This document shows positions 21,816-32,987 of a stretch of DNA of 64,000 bases, one piece after another. Position 1 is the stretch's first letter. The number at the start of each line of letters is the position of its first letter. The notes under the pieces are model-generated. The model was not told the DNA's origin and made no database searches. It worked only from the letters and a program-made list of their open reading frames with translations. The position numbers were made by a program, and so were the translations under genes. Source of the stretch: Phyllostachys edulis (Eukaryota; Streptophyta; Magnoliopsida; Poales; Poaceae); NCBI GenBank assembly GCA_036346405.1, contig CM070548.1, forward strand, positions 73,848,628 to 73,912,627, written 5' to 3'.

Positions 21816-22028
21816 TGTAACATCCCAATTTTTGTCTCTTGTATAATTTAAATTTAAATTAATTAATTCAAACATTTGGCTTTCAATTGGAGTTCTTGCT
21901 AAATCAAATCCAAAATCCAATTCTTAATTCAACCTCGAACCAAACTCCTTCAATCGCAATTCAAATTCCAAATTGGATCAATTCTGAATTCTTCAAATCA
22001 ATTCTCGGTCGAAATTGAATTAATTTGA
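21816..22028 (+). repeat. Gypsy-1 3' LTR, first part
   Basis: TGTAACATCCCAATTTTTG and the next 200 bp match 16251-16470. The match ends at 22028, where a minus-strand LTR begins. Homology to the 5' LTR resumes at 45645 about 130 bp further along, so that stretch is missing. Confidence 0.82.
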
Positions 22029-22277
22029 TGCAGCGCCCCGTGTCATTACCCCAGAGGGTAATCACACTTAAGCATACGGATTATTATTCGTCTGCCCGGT
22101 TGGACACAGCTCCGACGAATAATAAGTCTTACCAAAGTTAACGCAGCAGAACAATAAGATAGAAAATGTACTTTATTACAATAGTTAGCCACGCAAGGCT
22201 AAGGTCTTTTAATACAAGTATTTAGCTACAGCAGGAAAAGAATTCCCCTCACTTTCCTGCCCTGCTCCACCGGCCGT

Positions 22278-22463
22278 CTATTCATCCCACTCGCCAAATA
22301 AGGTGTCCACTTCGCCTGGGTCCTCGTAGTAAGCGCCCTCGCCTCTTGTAGCCTCTTCGGCACCTACGTATCCCTCATCCCACTCGGGATAATCCTCGAT
22401 TGGACTAGGATCTAACAAAGGAGAATAATAGCAAGAATGCGTAATAGTGTACTCAGCAAGCAT
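22278..22463 (-). other. Short acidic reading frame in LTR
   Basis: 61-codon frame whose C-terminal 40 residues are strongly acidic and aromatic ('IEDYPEWDEGYVGAEE', 'YYEDPGEVDTLFGEWDE'), ending in TAG. Frames of like composition lie at the same relative place in the two other chromovirus LTRs of this window (see findings). Whether it is translated is unknown. Confidence 0.35.
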
Positions 22464-23329
22464 GTATTAGCAAATATGCATTGTATGACTCTCCTCTATT
22501 CGTTATCACATTTTCTAACTCATCTCTTTTTTGGAAAATAATTTACCAAGATTTACATGGCAAGTTTTAATTCTAAAAAGACTACTTGTCACTCGGTAAG
22601 AAGATAAACCCCTAGCGGTTACCCTAGACTCCAGTCCAGGAGACATGCATGAATTCATTGTTTGATATATAGCATTGTGTAGGCTTTGTACCACTTTACC
22701 CATAGCTACTCTGAGCTCTCTTAAGCTAGGTCTCCCGCATTTCCTTTGATGCGGTGTCAAGTTCAGAGTGCGGAACGTTTGCCAAGTTACATGATTAAGT
22801 CTCCACCCATCTATTTTCCGTTGGTGTCCTGGGACGCTCACCCAGTCCTCCACCAAGTTCCAATAGTATTGGTTGGGCCGGGCATCCCCGCACCTAACAC
22901 TCCACCTTGCGCTACTATAGCGCCTTGGATCCCCCTACTTCTGAACTCTCCTACCGGTCTTGGGTTCCTCCATAACTCACACGATATTTCTTACTCGATG
23001 TGGAGAATATAATTACGTAACAAGGTAGCATTTTCTGCCCACAGAAATAGGAAAATGGTTGGCACGTAAATACAGCCCCTTATCCGAGTAAGAGTTTTTT
23101 TGGTCCTTATATATTATCCATATGTAAAGGGTCCCACCTCTTCCCTCTTCGCTTTCCTGCCACGAGCCCCCTTTACCAGCCTAATATTTATCTTACAGCC
23201 CAACTGCTCCTCTCAGCTGGACTACTCTTTTCTCATATTCATCTCTTTTATTTTCTCTTCTTTCTTTTATCCGATTTGATTTTGAGACATAGTTTTCATG
23301 CACATATGTATAATTATATAGAAAGTAAC

Positions 23330-24080
23330 TGATGAGGATATAATAATCCTCATTTTATCTTTTACCTATAATTCTTATTATAGGTAAATATGATGTCATA
23401 TGGTCCCTGAGTATACCCCTTAATGTTATAAGGGAGGAGCCTACTGGGTGGTCGTGAGTTCTTGTACGACCACCCCCATAGTCGTAAGTTATGCTACGAC
23501 TATCCCATAGTCGTAAGTCTTGCTACGACTACCTTATGGTCGTAAGTTCTTCTACGACCAGGTCAGCTACGACCACTTTAGGATCAATAAAACCTACAGG
23601 CGAGTGGGTCCAATTGATTAAGGGATTCAAACAGTCTTCATACGCTGTTACTCTGTGAAGTAATAGCACGTAATGCTCCATTATCTCTGATATATAGCTG
23701 TTAGGCGACGTGGAGGAGTTAATACGCCGGTGATTATTGCCAACATGCGCCCGTTACAGGATGTGATGAGGTGCCGCTTCACCTGGAGAAACTGCCACTC
23801 CTTCACGTACTATATAAAGGCGGTAATCAGAGAAGGAAAGGGCGATCGAATCGGGCTATCAGGAAGACAAGCACTATCATCTGTAATAGTCTTAGTTTTT
23901 CTCCTGATTGTTCAGAATACACTCAATACCATACACACACAGGAGTAGGGTTGTTATTCTCTCCAGAGAAGGCCTGAACCTGTATAAAAATCCTCGTGTC
24001 AATCTCTCTGCGTGATTCCATTCTAGGAGACCCCCCGAATCAAACAATCTTTACGTAAGATCGGTTCTAAAACACCGACA
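23330..24080 (+). mobile_element. Solo LTR, 751 bp, with GTAAC target duplication
   Basis: Bounded by TGATGAGGAT and AACACCGACA (TG...CA) and flanked by perfect GTAAC repeats (23325-23329 and 24081-24085). No internal region, so it is the product of LTR-LTR recombination. A TATA box (TATATAAAGG, 23811-23820) on the plus strand supports that orientation. The ends recall Tat-type Gypsy LTRs, but the family is not certain. An array of hairpin units lies at 23448-23576. Confidence 0.88.
23448..23576. repeat. Four-and-a-half hairpin repeats in the solo LTR
   Basis: Units of about 29 bp at 23448, 23478, 23507 and 23536, each RGTCGTRAGT-loop-ACGACY, plus a half unit at 23563. Stem changes are paired: GGTCGT goes with ACGACC, AGTCGT with ACGACT. 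Confidence 0.8.
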
Positions 24081-26060
24081 GTAACATTTACATTTAGTAT
24101 AACTAAGTTGATGTTCAAGAGATAGGCTTGCCTTCAGATTCATAGTAAAGATCTGCGTCAATGGTTCTGGATCGAGATACTCTGTCTATCTTAGGTTAGA
24201 TCTTACGCAAATATCTGGCGGGCATGAATAATAAATAAATACTTAGTTGCTTTTGGTGCTAGTATGCGTACATAAATAAGTGGATCTCCTTTTTTTTAGC
24301 AGATTTAATTTAATAACATTTTTTGGATCCCTGTTAGGCTAACACTCCCAACGGCGGTTGTTCTAGTCTGTCAGCTCTAAGATCGAGGTTGCCTACTCAC
24401 GTGTTTTATCACATGAAAACAAAATACTATACGTACCCGCACTGTACTGGTTTAAATAAGTGCCGTCAGTGGATTAATCTCTCCCCTCGATCACTAATGG
24501 GTCGAATGGACTATTACCGAGCTTTATCTAATTTAGTGATTTTATTAATCAATGATTTAATTCTGGGATCTTAAATTAATTTGGCCTTTTTCCCGCTTTT
24601 ATTTTCTACCGGTTGGTCTGCTGCTATTTATCCTCACGTGGCTTATAAATTTGTTTGGTCCAACATCTTCACAGTGTCGACACTTATTATTACTGGTGCT
24701 CATCTCTACTGCTAAATCTACTACTACTGATCCTCACTAGAATTTACCTCTCTACCCTTTACCTAAATCCTAATTTCTTTACCTAATCTCTTTCTCTCTT
24801 TACCTAATCTCCCCCTGTCTCACCTAACCCCTTCTCTTTAATCTCTCTCTCCCTCTCACCCATTCGGCCGAAGGCCTCTCACCACCTATTGCCTCTTCTC
24901 CTTTTCCTCATTTCCCCTTCTGCTCTGGTGGGTTGCTTCACCGAAGGTTGCTCATTAGGGACTCTTGCTCCCTCTCACTCTGGTTGCTCCCTGGCGCCGC
25001 CGCCGGCCTTTCCCTGCACCCTGTGCCTGGTTGCTTGGTCCGCTTGGCCTACTGGTACGCTCGCCCCTGTTGCCCGACCACCTGCTCCTCTCCTACACCT
25101 TTGGCTTGGACTACTTCCCTCCCTTGCTGCTCCGACTGGGCTCCAGTTGCTAAACCACGGATCTGTGGGTGGTGGCCAGGAGTTGGATTGCTACTCACCC
25201 GGATTCAATTCCCCTATTTTTCCCCTTTTGTTATTTCAGTTTTAGGGTTTGAGCTTGATTCATTTTCTAACTTATGGTTGATTGCTGCTCATGCATGATG
25301 ATGGTGATGGAGGTGGCTGTTGTGCCTAGCTATGGCGGGGCTCGAGGCCTCCCACATGTCGAGGAGTGCGAGGCTATCGGGTGCACATAGCTTTGTCAGC
25401 AGTGGTGTTATCGTGGTCTCATCGAGGCATCATCTTCTCTACTCCCTTCTCTACTTCCTCTCTACTCCGTCCCCCCTACTCTGTGATGCATTCGGTTGAT
25501 GCTACAGTTATGGTTGTATGCTCTTTGTACACGGTTGATTCATATGGTGTGGTTCGGATTGGGCAAAAAATGAATGTGGGGGAAAGAATGGTGGCTGCCT
25601 TGCTTGGCTAGGTTGGAAATGGCAGGCTTGGCCGGGTTGGTGATGATGGCCGTGGTGATGGTGCACTCCAGTGTTCCCTTCTGACCCTCCGTGCCTTTGT
25701 CGGCTTTGCTTGGTCTGCTTGTGGTCGATGACGGTTCTAGTTGTCGCGATTGTTGTCCCGGCTCCATTGGTCTTCCCCGTCTCCTTTGATTTTCCTCTCC
25801 TCCTTCACTACCTCTGTGGGTGGTTTTGTAAGTGGTAATGGTGTGGTGATGCTTGGCTTGCTCTCTGCACTTGGCTGAACAGAGCAATGGCTCGTTGCTT
25901 TGCTTTATTGGCTTTTAGTTGAGGGATGAACTGGGGGTGGGATGGAGGTGTGGAGGTTGTGTTGGCTTTGCTTGCTCAGGGTGGTTGCCTTCGGCTGTGA
26001 CTGAAAGAGTAAGGCTTGTGCAGGAAGAAGCTTAAGAAGGAGGTGACCCCGAGATTCAGG

Positions 26061-26440
26061 CTAGTTAGAGAAAAGGCTAGGGAACTCGGCTTTCAGCTCT
26101 TCTTCACGCTCCCACGTGGCTTCTCCTTCTGAATGGTTGCTCCACTAAACTTTGCAAAAATGAACGGTCTTGTTTTTGGTTTGACGCTCTGCGACATCCA
26201 AAATCTTGACTGGCTGCTCTTTGTAAGTGAGGTCTTCTTTCAACTCAATTGATTGTAGTGGGGCCTGCTCTTTTGGCACACGAATACAGTTCTTCAACTG
26301 AGAGACATGAAAGACATCATGCACTCCTGCTAACGACTGCGGCAGCTCCAACTGGTAAGCTACTTCTCCACGGCGATCCACAATCTTGAACGGACCAACA
26401 TACTGAGGGGCAAGCTTCCCTTTGGCATGAAACCTTTTTA
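26061..26440 (-). pseudogene. pol: Gypsy-2 chromodomain and pol C-terminus
   Basis: The minus frame has 'LELPQSLAGVHDVFHVSQLK', the conserved end of Gypsy integrase (H.VFHVS.L). It is followed by 'EQPVKILDVAERQTKNKTVH' and, after one TAG (26145), 'WSNHSEGEATWEREEEL' and 'FPSLF'. This is a chromodomain, which in chromoviruses reads histone marks and directs integration into heterochromatin. The TAG stands where a Gln codon (CAG) would be expected. The stop after it is at 26061. Confidence 0.86.
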
Positions 26441-27426
26441 CACCTCTAGTGGCGTAACTCGAAGATAAACAAAATCTTCTGGTTCGAAGCTGAGATCACG
26501 ACGACGGTTATCAGCATAGCTTTTCTGCCTCGACTGAGCTATCTTTAATCTCTCCCTGATCATAGACACTTGTTCTTCTGCTTCTTGAATAATATCTGGC
26601 CCAAAAACCAAACGTTCAGCTATTTCTGACCAATTCAACGGGGTTCTGCAAGCACGACCATACAAAACTTCAAATTGTGACATTTGCAGACTGGCTTGAT
26701 AACTGTTGTTGTACGAGAATTCTGCATATGGCAAACTCTTATCCCAACTGGTGGCATTAGCTAGAGCACAGGTTCTCAACATATCCTACAATATCTGATT
26801 AACCCTTTCAGTCTGTCCATCTGTTTGAGGATGATAAGTAGTACTGAAATTCAAATAAGTCCCTAAGGCTTCATGCAAACTTTGCCAGAAACGAGAGGTG
26901 AACTGAGATCCCCGATCTGACACTATCTTCTTAGGCACACCATGCAAACTGACAATCCTTGACATATACAGCTCTGCAAGGCGATCTCCTAAGTAAGTGG
27001 TTTTGACTGGTAGAAATGGGCAACTTTAGTCAAGCGATCAATTATTACCCAAATCGAATCATAACCCGATTGAGTCCTGGGTAAACTGGTAATGAAATCC
27101 ATTCCGATCTCTTCTCACTTCCACTCTGGAATCTTCAAAGGTTGCAATAGACCTGCTGGTCTCTAATGTTCTGCTTTTACTTTCTGACACACATCGCACA
27201 AGGCAACGAACTCTGCGACTTCTCGCTTCAAATCTGGCCACCAAAACTTATTCTTAACATCTTGATACATTTTTGTACTACTAGGGTGAATCGAATACTT
27301 TGAGTCATGGGATTCCTTCAAAATTAGTTGTCTAAAACCATCAAGATCTGGTACACAGATACGTCCATTAATCCACAGTATACCCTGATCATCTTTGGTG
27401 AAGTCTTTGAACTTTCGTTCTGCCAT
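26441..27426 (-). pseudogene. pol: Gypsy-2 integrase (zinc finger and catalytic core)
   Basis: At 27426-27163 the HHCC domain: 'ESHDSKYSIHP' and 'FWWPDLKREVAEFVALCDVC'. The catalytic core follows with 'MDFITSLPRTQSGYDSIWVI' (about 27095), then frame changes, 'TDGQTERVNQ' (about 26800) and a good frame 26782-26438 ('PYAEFSYNNSYQASLQMS', 'FEVLYGRACRTPLNW'). Stops and at least two frameshifts break it. The enzyme would insert the cDNA copy; this copy is inactive. Confidence 0.85.
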
Positions 27427-29041
27427 TTTGAGCTTGATATCTGAAAATACAGGATCTTTTGGTTGAGCTTCCGAATCTGTTTCTCCAAAGTGGACTGCAC
27501 TTCAAGACTGGCTACAAATCCTTCAGATACAACTTCCAGATTCAGCTTCTGAAATTCCTCTTGAAGTTATGAACAAACTTCTTTTACTTCCATAGCTTTG
27601 TAGTAGCTCTTACGGCTTAAAGCATCTGCAACTACATTAGCTTTACTAGGATGGTAATGGATTCCAAGATTATAATTCTTTATCAACTCTAACCATCTTC
27701 TCTGTCTCATGTTCAAGTCTAACTGAGTGAAAATATACTTCAAGCTCTTATGATCTGTGTAAACTTTACAGCGACTACCAATGAGGTAGTGATGTCAAAT
27801 CTTTAAAGCATACATTACGGCAACTAATTCCAATTCATGGGTAGGATAATTCTCTTCATGAGGTCATAATTGCCTAGACGCATAGGCGACATCTCTTCCT
27901 TCTTGCATCAGGACACATCCTAATCCATGACGCGAAGCATCACAATAGATATCAAAATCCTTACGAATATCTGGCAAAATCAGCACTAGGGCTGAAGGCA
28001 AACGCCTCTTCAACTCTTGAAACTTTCTTCACAAGCTGAGGTCCAAGTGAACTTTTTCTCCTTCTTCAACAACTATGTAAGAGGCTTAGCAATCGTTGAG
28101 AATCTTTCAATGAAACGGCGATAATATCCTGCCATTCCCAAGAAACTGCGAATCTGAGTGACAGTCTTGGGCTGTTCCCAATACAATATTGCTTTAACTT
28201 TACCGGGGTCAACTGTTACTCCCTCGGCTGTCATTACATGACCAAGGAAATCCACTTCCTTTTTCTAGAAATCACACTTACTGAACTTAGCATACAACTG
28301 ATGCTCTCTCAGCTTCTCTAGGATTAATCTCAATTGTTTAGCATGTTCTTCTTCTGACTTAGAGTAAACCAAAATATCATCAATGAGCACAACTACAAAT
28401 TTGTCCAAATATTCCATGAATACTTTATTCATCATGTCCGTACCGCATTGAGAAAGCAGTCTTAGGTATATCTTTAGGACAAATCTTCAACTGATGGTAA
28501 CCTGATCGCAGGTTGATTTTCGAGAACACTCCGGCTCCTTTCATTTGATCAAACAAATCATCGATTCGAGGTAATGGGTACTTGTTCTTAATGGTGACTT
28601 CATTGATAGATCAATAATCGATGCACATCCTCATACTTCCATCTTTCTTCCTGACAAACAAATCTAGTGCTCCCCATAGCGACGAACTAGGTCTTACAAA
28701 ACCTTTCTCCAATAGTTTTTCTATTTGCTTCTTCATTTCTACTAGCTCATCGGCTGGCATCTCATATGGTCTCTTAGAAATTGGTGTTGTTCCTGGCACT
28801 AGATCGATGACAAACTCGATGTCGCGGTCTGGTGGCATTCCCAGTAATTCTTCTAGAAATACATCTGGATATTCTCTGACAATAGGCACATCTTCCAAAG
28901 CAACTGTCTTCAGGCTATTGACTAACAGATGTCCATCACGCACTAAGGTAGCTAGAAACTCTACCTTGTTTCTTTTAGTATCCTCGATTGTAACGGCTCT
29001 TCGGCCACAATCTAACACAGCTTTGTGCTTGGTTAACCAAT
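27427..29041 (-). pseudogene. pol: Gypsy-2 reverse transcriptase and RNase H
   Basis: From 29041 the frame continues the protease-RT linker ('LTKHKAVLDCGRR', 'FPDVF'-type 'EYPDVFLEELLGMPPDRDIE', 'LVPGTTPISKRPYEMPADEL') and runs to a stop at 28611. Then come 'VLIDDILV' (catalytic YxDD equivalent, about 28395-28370) and 'MDFLGHVMTAEGVTVDPGKV' with 'FLGMAGYYRRFIERFS' (28255-28073), the RT/RNase H connection of Gypsy elements. RNase H follows in decayed form. Stops and indels are frequent, for example 'CIDY' then stop at 28611. Confidence 0.87.
29037..29041. repeat. Target-site duplication of Copia-2, left copy
   Basis: CCAAT before the LTR start; identical to 40044-40048. Confidence 0.93.
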
Positions 29042-29484
29042 TGAAGAATCTAGACTCGCCATTATATGTTAATGGAGTATTTTGGTAATTAATGACAAAT
29101 CTATTTGTCAGACTAACACGTTTATTGATATACCTTTTGTTTAGTCTCAATTGGATAAAAATGTGAAAATCAAAGAGGTATGCATTCGGCATCATAATCT
29201 TATATCTTGTTGCATTCCTCAAATCCAAAATATAGGTTGAACTCCACAAATAGCCTAACTTGAATATGTACATATGTTCTCATTACACATTCATGTATGC
29301 ACACATCTAGGAGGAGTTCACTCTATGTTCTGTGGTTTCATTAGTATTGATCCATATTCCTTATCCACATATATTAAGGATCTTTACTTTGAAACATATC
29401 ATATGAGTATACAAAACTTGTATAGTTTATACTTACTCATATTTATCTACATTCAATTACTTGCAATTGTGATGGTTGTCATCA

Positions 29485-29585
29485 ATTATCAAAAAGGAAA
29501 AGATTGAAGTATCTTGTCCCACCATTATGAGTTAATGGTATGTTGTGGTAATTAATGACAATCACATTGTGGAACTAACATTTTC
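29485..29585 (+). repeat. Copy of polypurine tract and LTR start inside the Copia-2 LTR
   Basis: 'CATCAATTATCAAAAAGGAAAAGAT' followed by TGAAGTATCTTGTCCCACC and 'GTTAATGG...TTGTGGTAATTAATGAC' parallels the true junction at 37536-37640 (CATCAATCACCAAAAAGGGGGAGAT, then CGAAGAATCTAGACCCGTC and 'GTTAATGG...TTTGGTGATTAATGAC'). The same internal copy is in the 3' LTR at about 37995-38095. Confidence 0.78.
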
Positions 29586-30769
29586 TATGAGTTGGATGAA
29601 TATGTTATGTTCCATGAGGATGAAGACTTTGGATGACATCATGAGTTGATTGTCATCAAGTCAAGGTTCAAGTGTAAAGGATGCATCATGTGTTGATGGA
29701 CATCAAGAACTTGAAGAAAAGGAAATCATCGTGTGTCGATGATGTTCAAGAAGAAATCATCGTGTGTCGATGATGTTCAAGAAGAGGAGATGATCATGAG
29801 TTGATCATCAAGTCAAAAGAATGCATCATGGGATGATGCATATTCAAGTGAAGAACCCGGACATGAAGTAAAGATGTGCATCATCAAGCTTCAAGTGTTT
29901 GTGCAAGGCAAAGATATGACTAGCTAGAGTTAAGGATTTGTTCTTAGTCTTTTACCGGTCTTGGCATTTGGATGGAAGACCGGATTGCTAGTATAGGTTG
30001 TCGTACTATTAAGAGGAGTCTTGATTAGTAGCTTGAGTTGATCATGTGTTGATAGCTCTTTGTGTTTGCTCTAGCTCTCGTTAGCATGGTGCCAATATTT
30101 GCAAATATGTTTTGCAAATAGTTGAGGCTCATGCATAATCCTTGTAGCATGTGACTTTAGTTTGCGAATATATTTTGCAAACGGGTTTAGTCCATGTACC
30201 TTAATTCCTTATGGCGTTGATTCTAAAAGTCGCCAAATGTGTTTCGAGACTTGTTGAGAATCTAGCATTCATCCCTTGTGTGCATCTTGCATCAATTGAC
30301 AATTGTGGTTTGAAAATTGAGCTGATGCAAATGAACAAAATCTGCTTTCAGCTTTGTTGGCAGTGGGCGGTTTGACCGATGGTATATCGGTCTGACCGCC
30401 ATGGTTCGAGAGGTCTGACCAGCCATCTGTTACCGCAAAAATTTGTGTAGTAGTACCGCATGTGTTCAGTGGTACTACCGTTGTGCGGTTGTTCCGATAT
30501 TTATTTAGCGGTACATTTATTCCAGAGAGGGTGTTTTTGCTGATCACCCTTGGTTTCTTCAAGCGGTATGACCACAGGCATATGGGCGGTCTAACTGGTT
30601 TGACCAGTCTGACCGGTCATTAGTTGGCGATCAGACCGGCAGTGAGCCCAACGGCTAGTTTTATAGCTGTTGGAGCTGGGGCAGTCTGACCGGCCATTAG
30701 TTGGCGGTCAGACCGATTTCCCCCTGATTCTCTAGAATCTTTCCCCCAACGGCTAGCTTTTGTGTGTGG

Positions 30770-30779
30770 GCTATAAATA
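30770..30779 (+). promoter_or_regulatory. TATA box of Copia-2 5' LTR
   Basis: GCTATAAATA; also at 39263-39272 in the 3' LTR. It follows the GGTCTGACC repeat cluster. Confidence 0.6.
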
Positions 30780-31552
30780 CCCACCTCGGTCGGTTGTGGG
30801 TGTGTTGCTAGTGCCATATTCATTTTCATTGAGCTAAGAGCAAGCCCTCTACACTCTTTTGTGCATGTGTTGCACTTAGTGAGCTTTGAGAGGCAAACCC
30901 TAATTGCATGTGTTGCATTAGGTAGTGGATTGAGTATCCACTTGAGCTTAGACACTTGATTAGTTCAAGTGAGAGTCTTCGACTTGTTACTCTTAGTGTT
31001 TGCCGACACCTAGACGGCGTGGAGGTGTCGTGGTTCGGTGATCTTCTCAAAGAAGGTTGTGAGAAGACCCAGACGATTATGAGTGGCTTGGTGCTCGCCA
31101 TCTCCAGAGTAGAGGAAGAGCAACCCTAGTGGATCGAGGTGTTGTTTCTTGTTGGAACTGGTCCAAGTGGTTGGACTTACCTTGAAGATGTTTGGCTTAA
31201 TTTGTGGAGCCGGTCCAATTGATTTTGGGCTTACCTCAACGTGGATTAGGGGAGACCGGCAAGTCTCCGATCACCACGGTAAAACATCGTTGTGTCACTG
31301 TGGTTTGATTTCTTGTGCTTTACTATATTGCAATTTACATTCCTTACATTAAATTGCTTACTTGTATGTATATGATTGCTATCTTTATATAGTCTCATAT
31401 TATTGGTGCACATAGTAAAGACTAGTTGATTTAGGCCTTAATTGTGCAAAACCGAATTGATTTACAATTCCACATAAAACTCGGTTTTAGCCAAAGAAGT
31501 TTTTAAAACCGCCTATTCACCCCCCTCTAGTCGGCCTTCTCGATCTTATAAG

Positions 31553-31566
31553 TGATATCAGAGCTT
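31553..31566 (+). promoter_or_regulatory. Copia-2 primer binding site
   Basis: TGATATCAGAGCTT two bases after the LTR; one mismatch to the usual TGGTATCAGAGC complementary to initiator Met-tRNA. Confidence 0.82.
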
Positions 31567-31608
31567 GGTCTCTCATTTTATTAGACTTAACCGTCTAGAG
31601 AGTAAAGG

Positions 31609-32987
31609 ATGGCGACTAGTGATTTAGTGCACATTGGTGAGACACCTTTATTTAACGGCACAAATTATGATAGTTGGATAATCCGCATGTCTTGTTTTTT
31701 TAAGGCCATGAGCCCTAAAATATGGCGGATTGTAGATGTGGGCTTTTCTCCTCCAAATGATCCTCTTCCTCAAACAATTGAGGAAGAGAAATGCTCACAT
31801 CTCGATGCTCAAGCAACTAACGCTTTGTTTAGTGCTTTGAGTATAGAGATATTCAATGCCATATGCAATCTCAAGAATGCTCATGAGATGTGGATCCATC
31901 TTCAAGATCATTATGAAAGGTCCACCTCAACTAGTTATGATTGCCTACAAGAATGGATGTCGGGAGAAAAATGCTCAACTTCTGGCCCCGATAATGAGGA
32001 TTCCTCAACTTCATCCACATCACCTCATTACTTCATGGCAAAAGGTAATAAGAAGGTAAATGATGATGATGAGCCTTCATATGATGAGTTGATGGATATG
32101 CTTGAGGAGCTTAATGAGTATTTAGGAAAAGAGGTTTCAAAATTCAAAGTTTTGAAGAAAGAGTATAACTTGCTTCAAAATAATTATGATGATCTAAAAA
32201 ATGAACATGAAACTCTTCTCCTAAATGAGCTCAATAAGCCTAAGGTGGATATAGGCATTGCATGTAATTTACTAGATGATATGTCATGTATAGCTCCTAT
32301 CTCTTGCATTTCATCTAAGGTTAGCATATCCACCTCTTGTGATGATTTGCTTGATATACCTTGTTGCTCAACATTAGATGCTTCTATTTCCTCTACGCTT
32401 GTTGAGACTAACATTACAGAGGAAAACAAAGAGCTCAAGGTCCAAGTCACTAAATTGAAAAATGACTTGGAAAGAAGCTTCAAAGGGAAGGCCACTCTTG
32501 ATGAGATATTGAGCAAGCAAAGATGCTTGTAAGATAAGAGTGGAATTGGTTTCAATCCAAGAAAGAAGGAAAATAGCAAGACAAGTCACAATGTAAGACA
32601 CACAAAGAAATATGCCAAGTGCCTTGGATGCAATGAGAAGGGCCACAAGCCTCGGTGTGCCCAAATCAAATGAATGTCAAGTCAAGACATTCAAAGAAGA
32701 GGCAAACTGGCAAGGGGCAAGAAAAGAATACAAGTAAGGGAAACAAAAACCCAACTTGCTACAATTGCCGGGAAAAGGGACACATTGGTAAACAATGTCC
32801 CAAAGGTATCTCTCCTAAGCCTATTCCATATAATGATCATTATTTGCTTAGGAAAGATAAATATGGCAATGTGTTTGCTAGGATTGTTAGCTCACCCAAG
32901 ATTATTGTTAGGGCCATTTGGGTGCCCAAATCTATTGTTACTAACATTCAAGGACCCAACCGAGCTTGCGTACCAAAAAGTGCTTAA
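31609..32987 (+). pseudogene. gag: Copia-2 gag, coiled coil plus two zinc knuckles
   Basis: ATG at 31609, 58 bp after the LTR. 'PLFNGTNYDSWIIRMSCFF' is the Copia gag N-terminal motif; 'ALSIEIFNAICNLKNAHEMW' follows. Compared with relatives, the capsid second half seems internally shortened after 'LQDHYERST'. Residues about 155-300 form an acidic coiled coil. A stop at 32530 ends the first frame; the same frame then shows 'CLGCNEKGHKPRC' (spacing CX2CX4HX3C, one residue short) and stops at 32671. Another frame (32655-32987) has a normal knuckle 'CYNCREKGHIGKQC' and 'WVPKSIVTN', the gag-pol linker. No protease follows. Confidence 0.85.

Larger units (their letters stand above)
22029..26060 (-). 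repeat. Gypsy-2 3'-side LTR-like region (different family from its right LTR)
   Basis: On the minus strand it ends GGGGCGCTGCA at 22029 and contains LTR-type features: a small acidic frame (22463-22278), a TAATAAAG poly(A)-type signal (about 22168), a possible TATA box GATAAATAG near 24625, and long GA-rich leader sequence (24740-24870). I cannot find its TG start or a match to the LTR at 42815-45644. Frames at 24889-25298 and 25540-25887 are low-complexity and not accepted. The solo LTR at 23330-24080 interrupts it. Confidence 0.5.
29042..31550 (+). repeat. Copia-2 5' LTR
   Basis: TGAAGAATCTAG to TCGATCTTATA (the 3' LTR ends TCGATCTTACA). It contains repeated 'ATCATCGTGTGTCGATGATGTTCAAGAAG'-type units (29727-29790), ACCGGTC/GGTCTGACC palindromes (30363-30720), and a TATA box at 30770. 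An internal copy of the LTR start with a polypurine tract lies at about 29485-29585. Confidence 0.9.

Noticed and set aside
23448..23576. Tandem hairpins as a possible microRNA precursor
   Set aside because: Stems are only about 10 bp with 6-base loops, too short for a microRNA precursor, and they are within an LTR.
24889..25298. Three overlapping plus-strand frames of 62-121 codons
   Set aside because: C-rich low-complexity sequence, no motif, inside the Gypsy-2 LTR-like region on the opposite strand.
28621..29088. 155-codon plus-strand frame
   Set aside because: Exact antisense of the RT region, whose minus-strand product has clear motifs.
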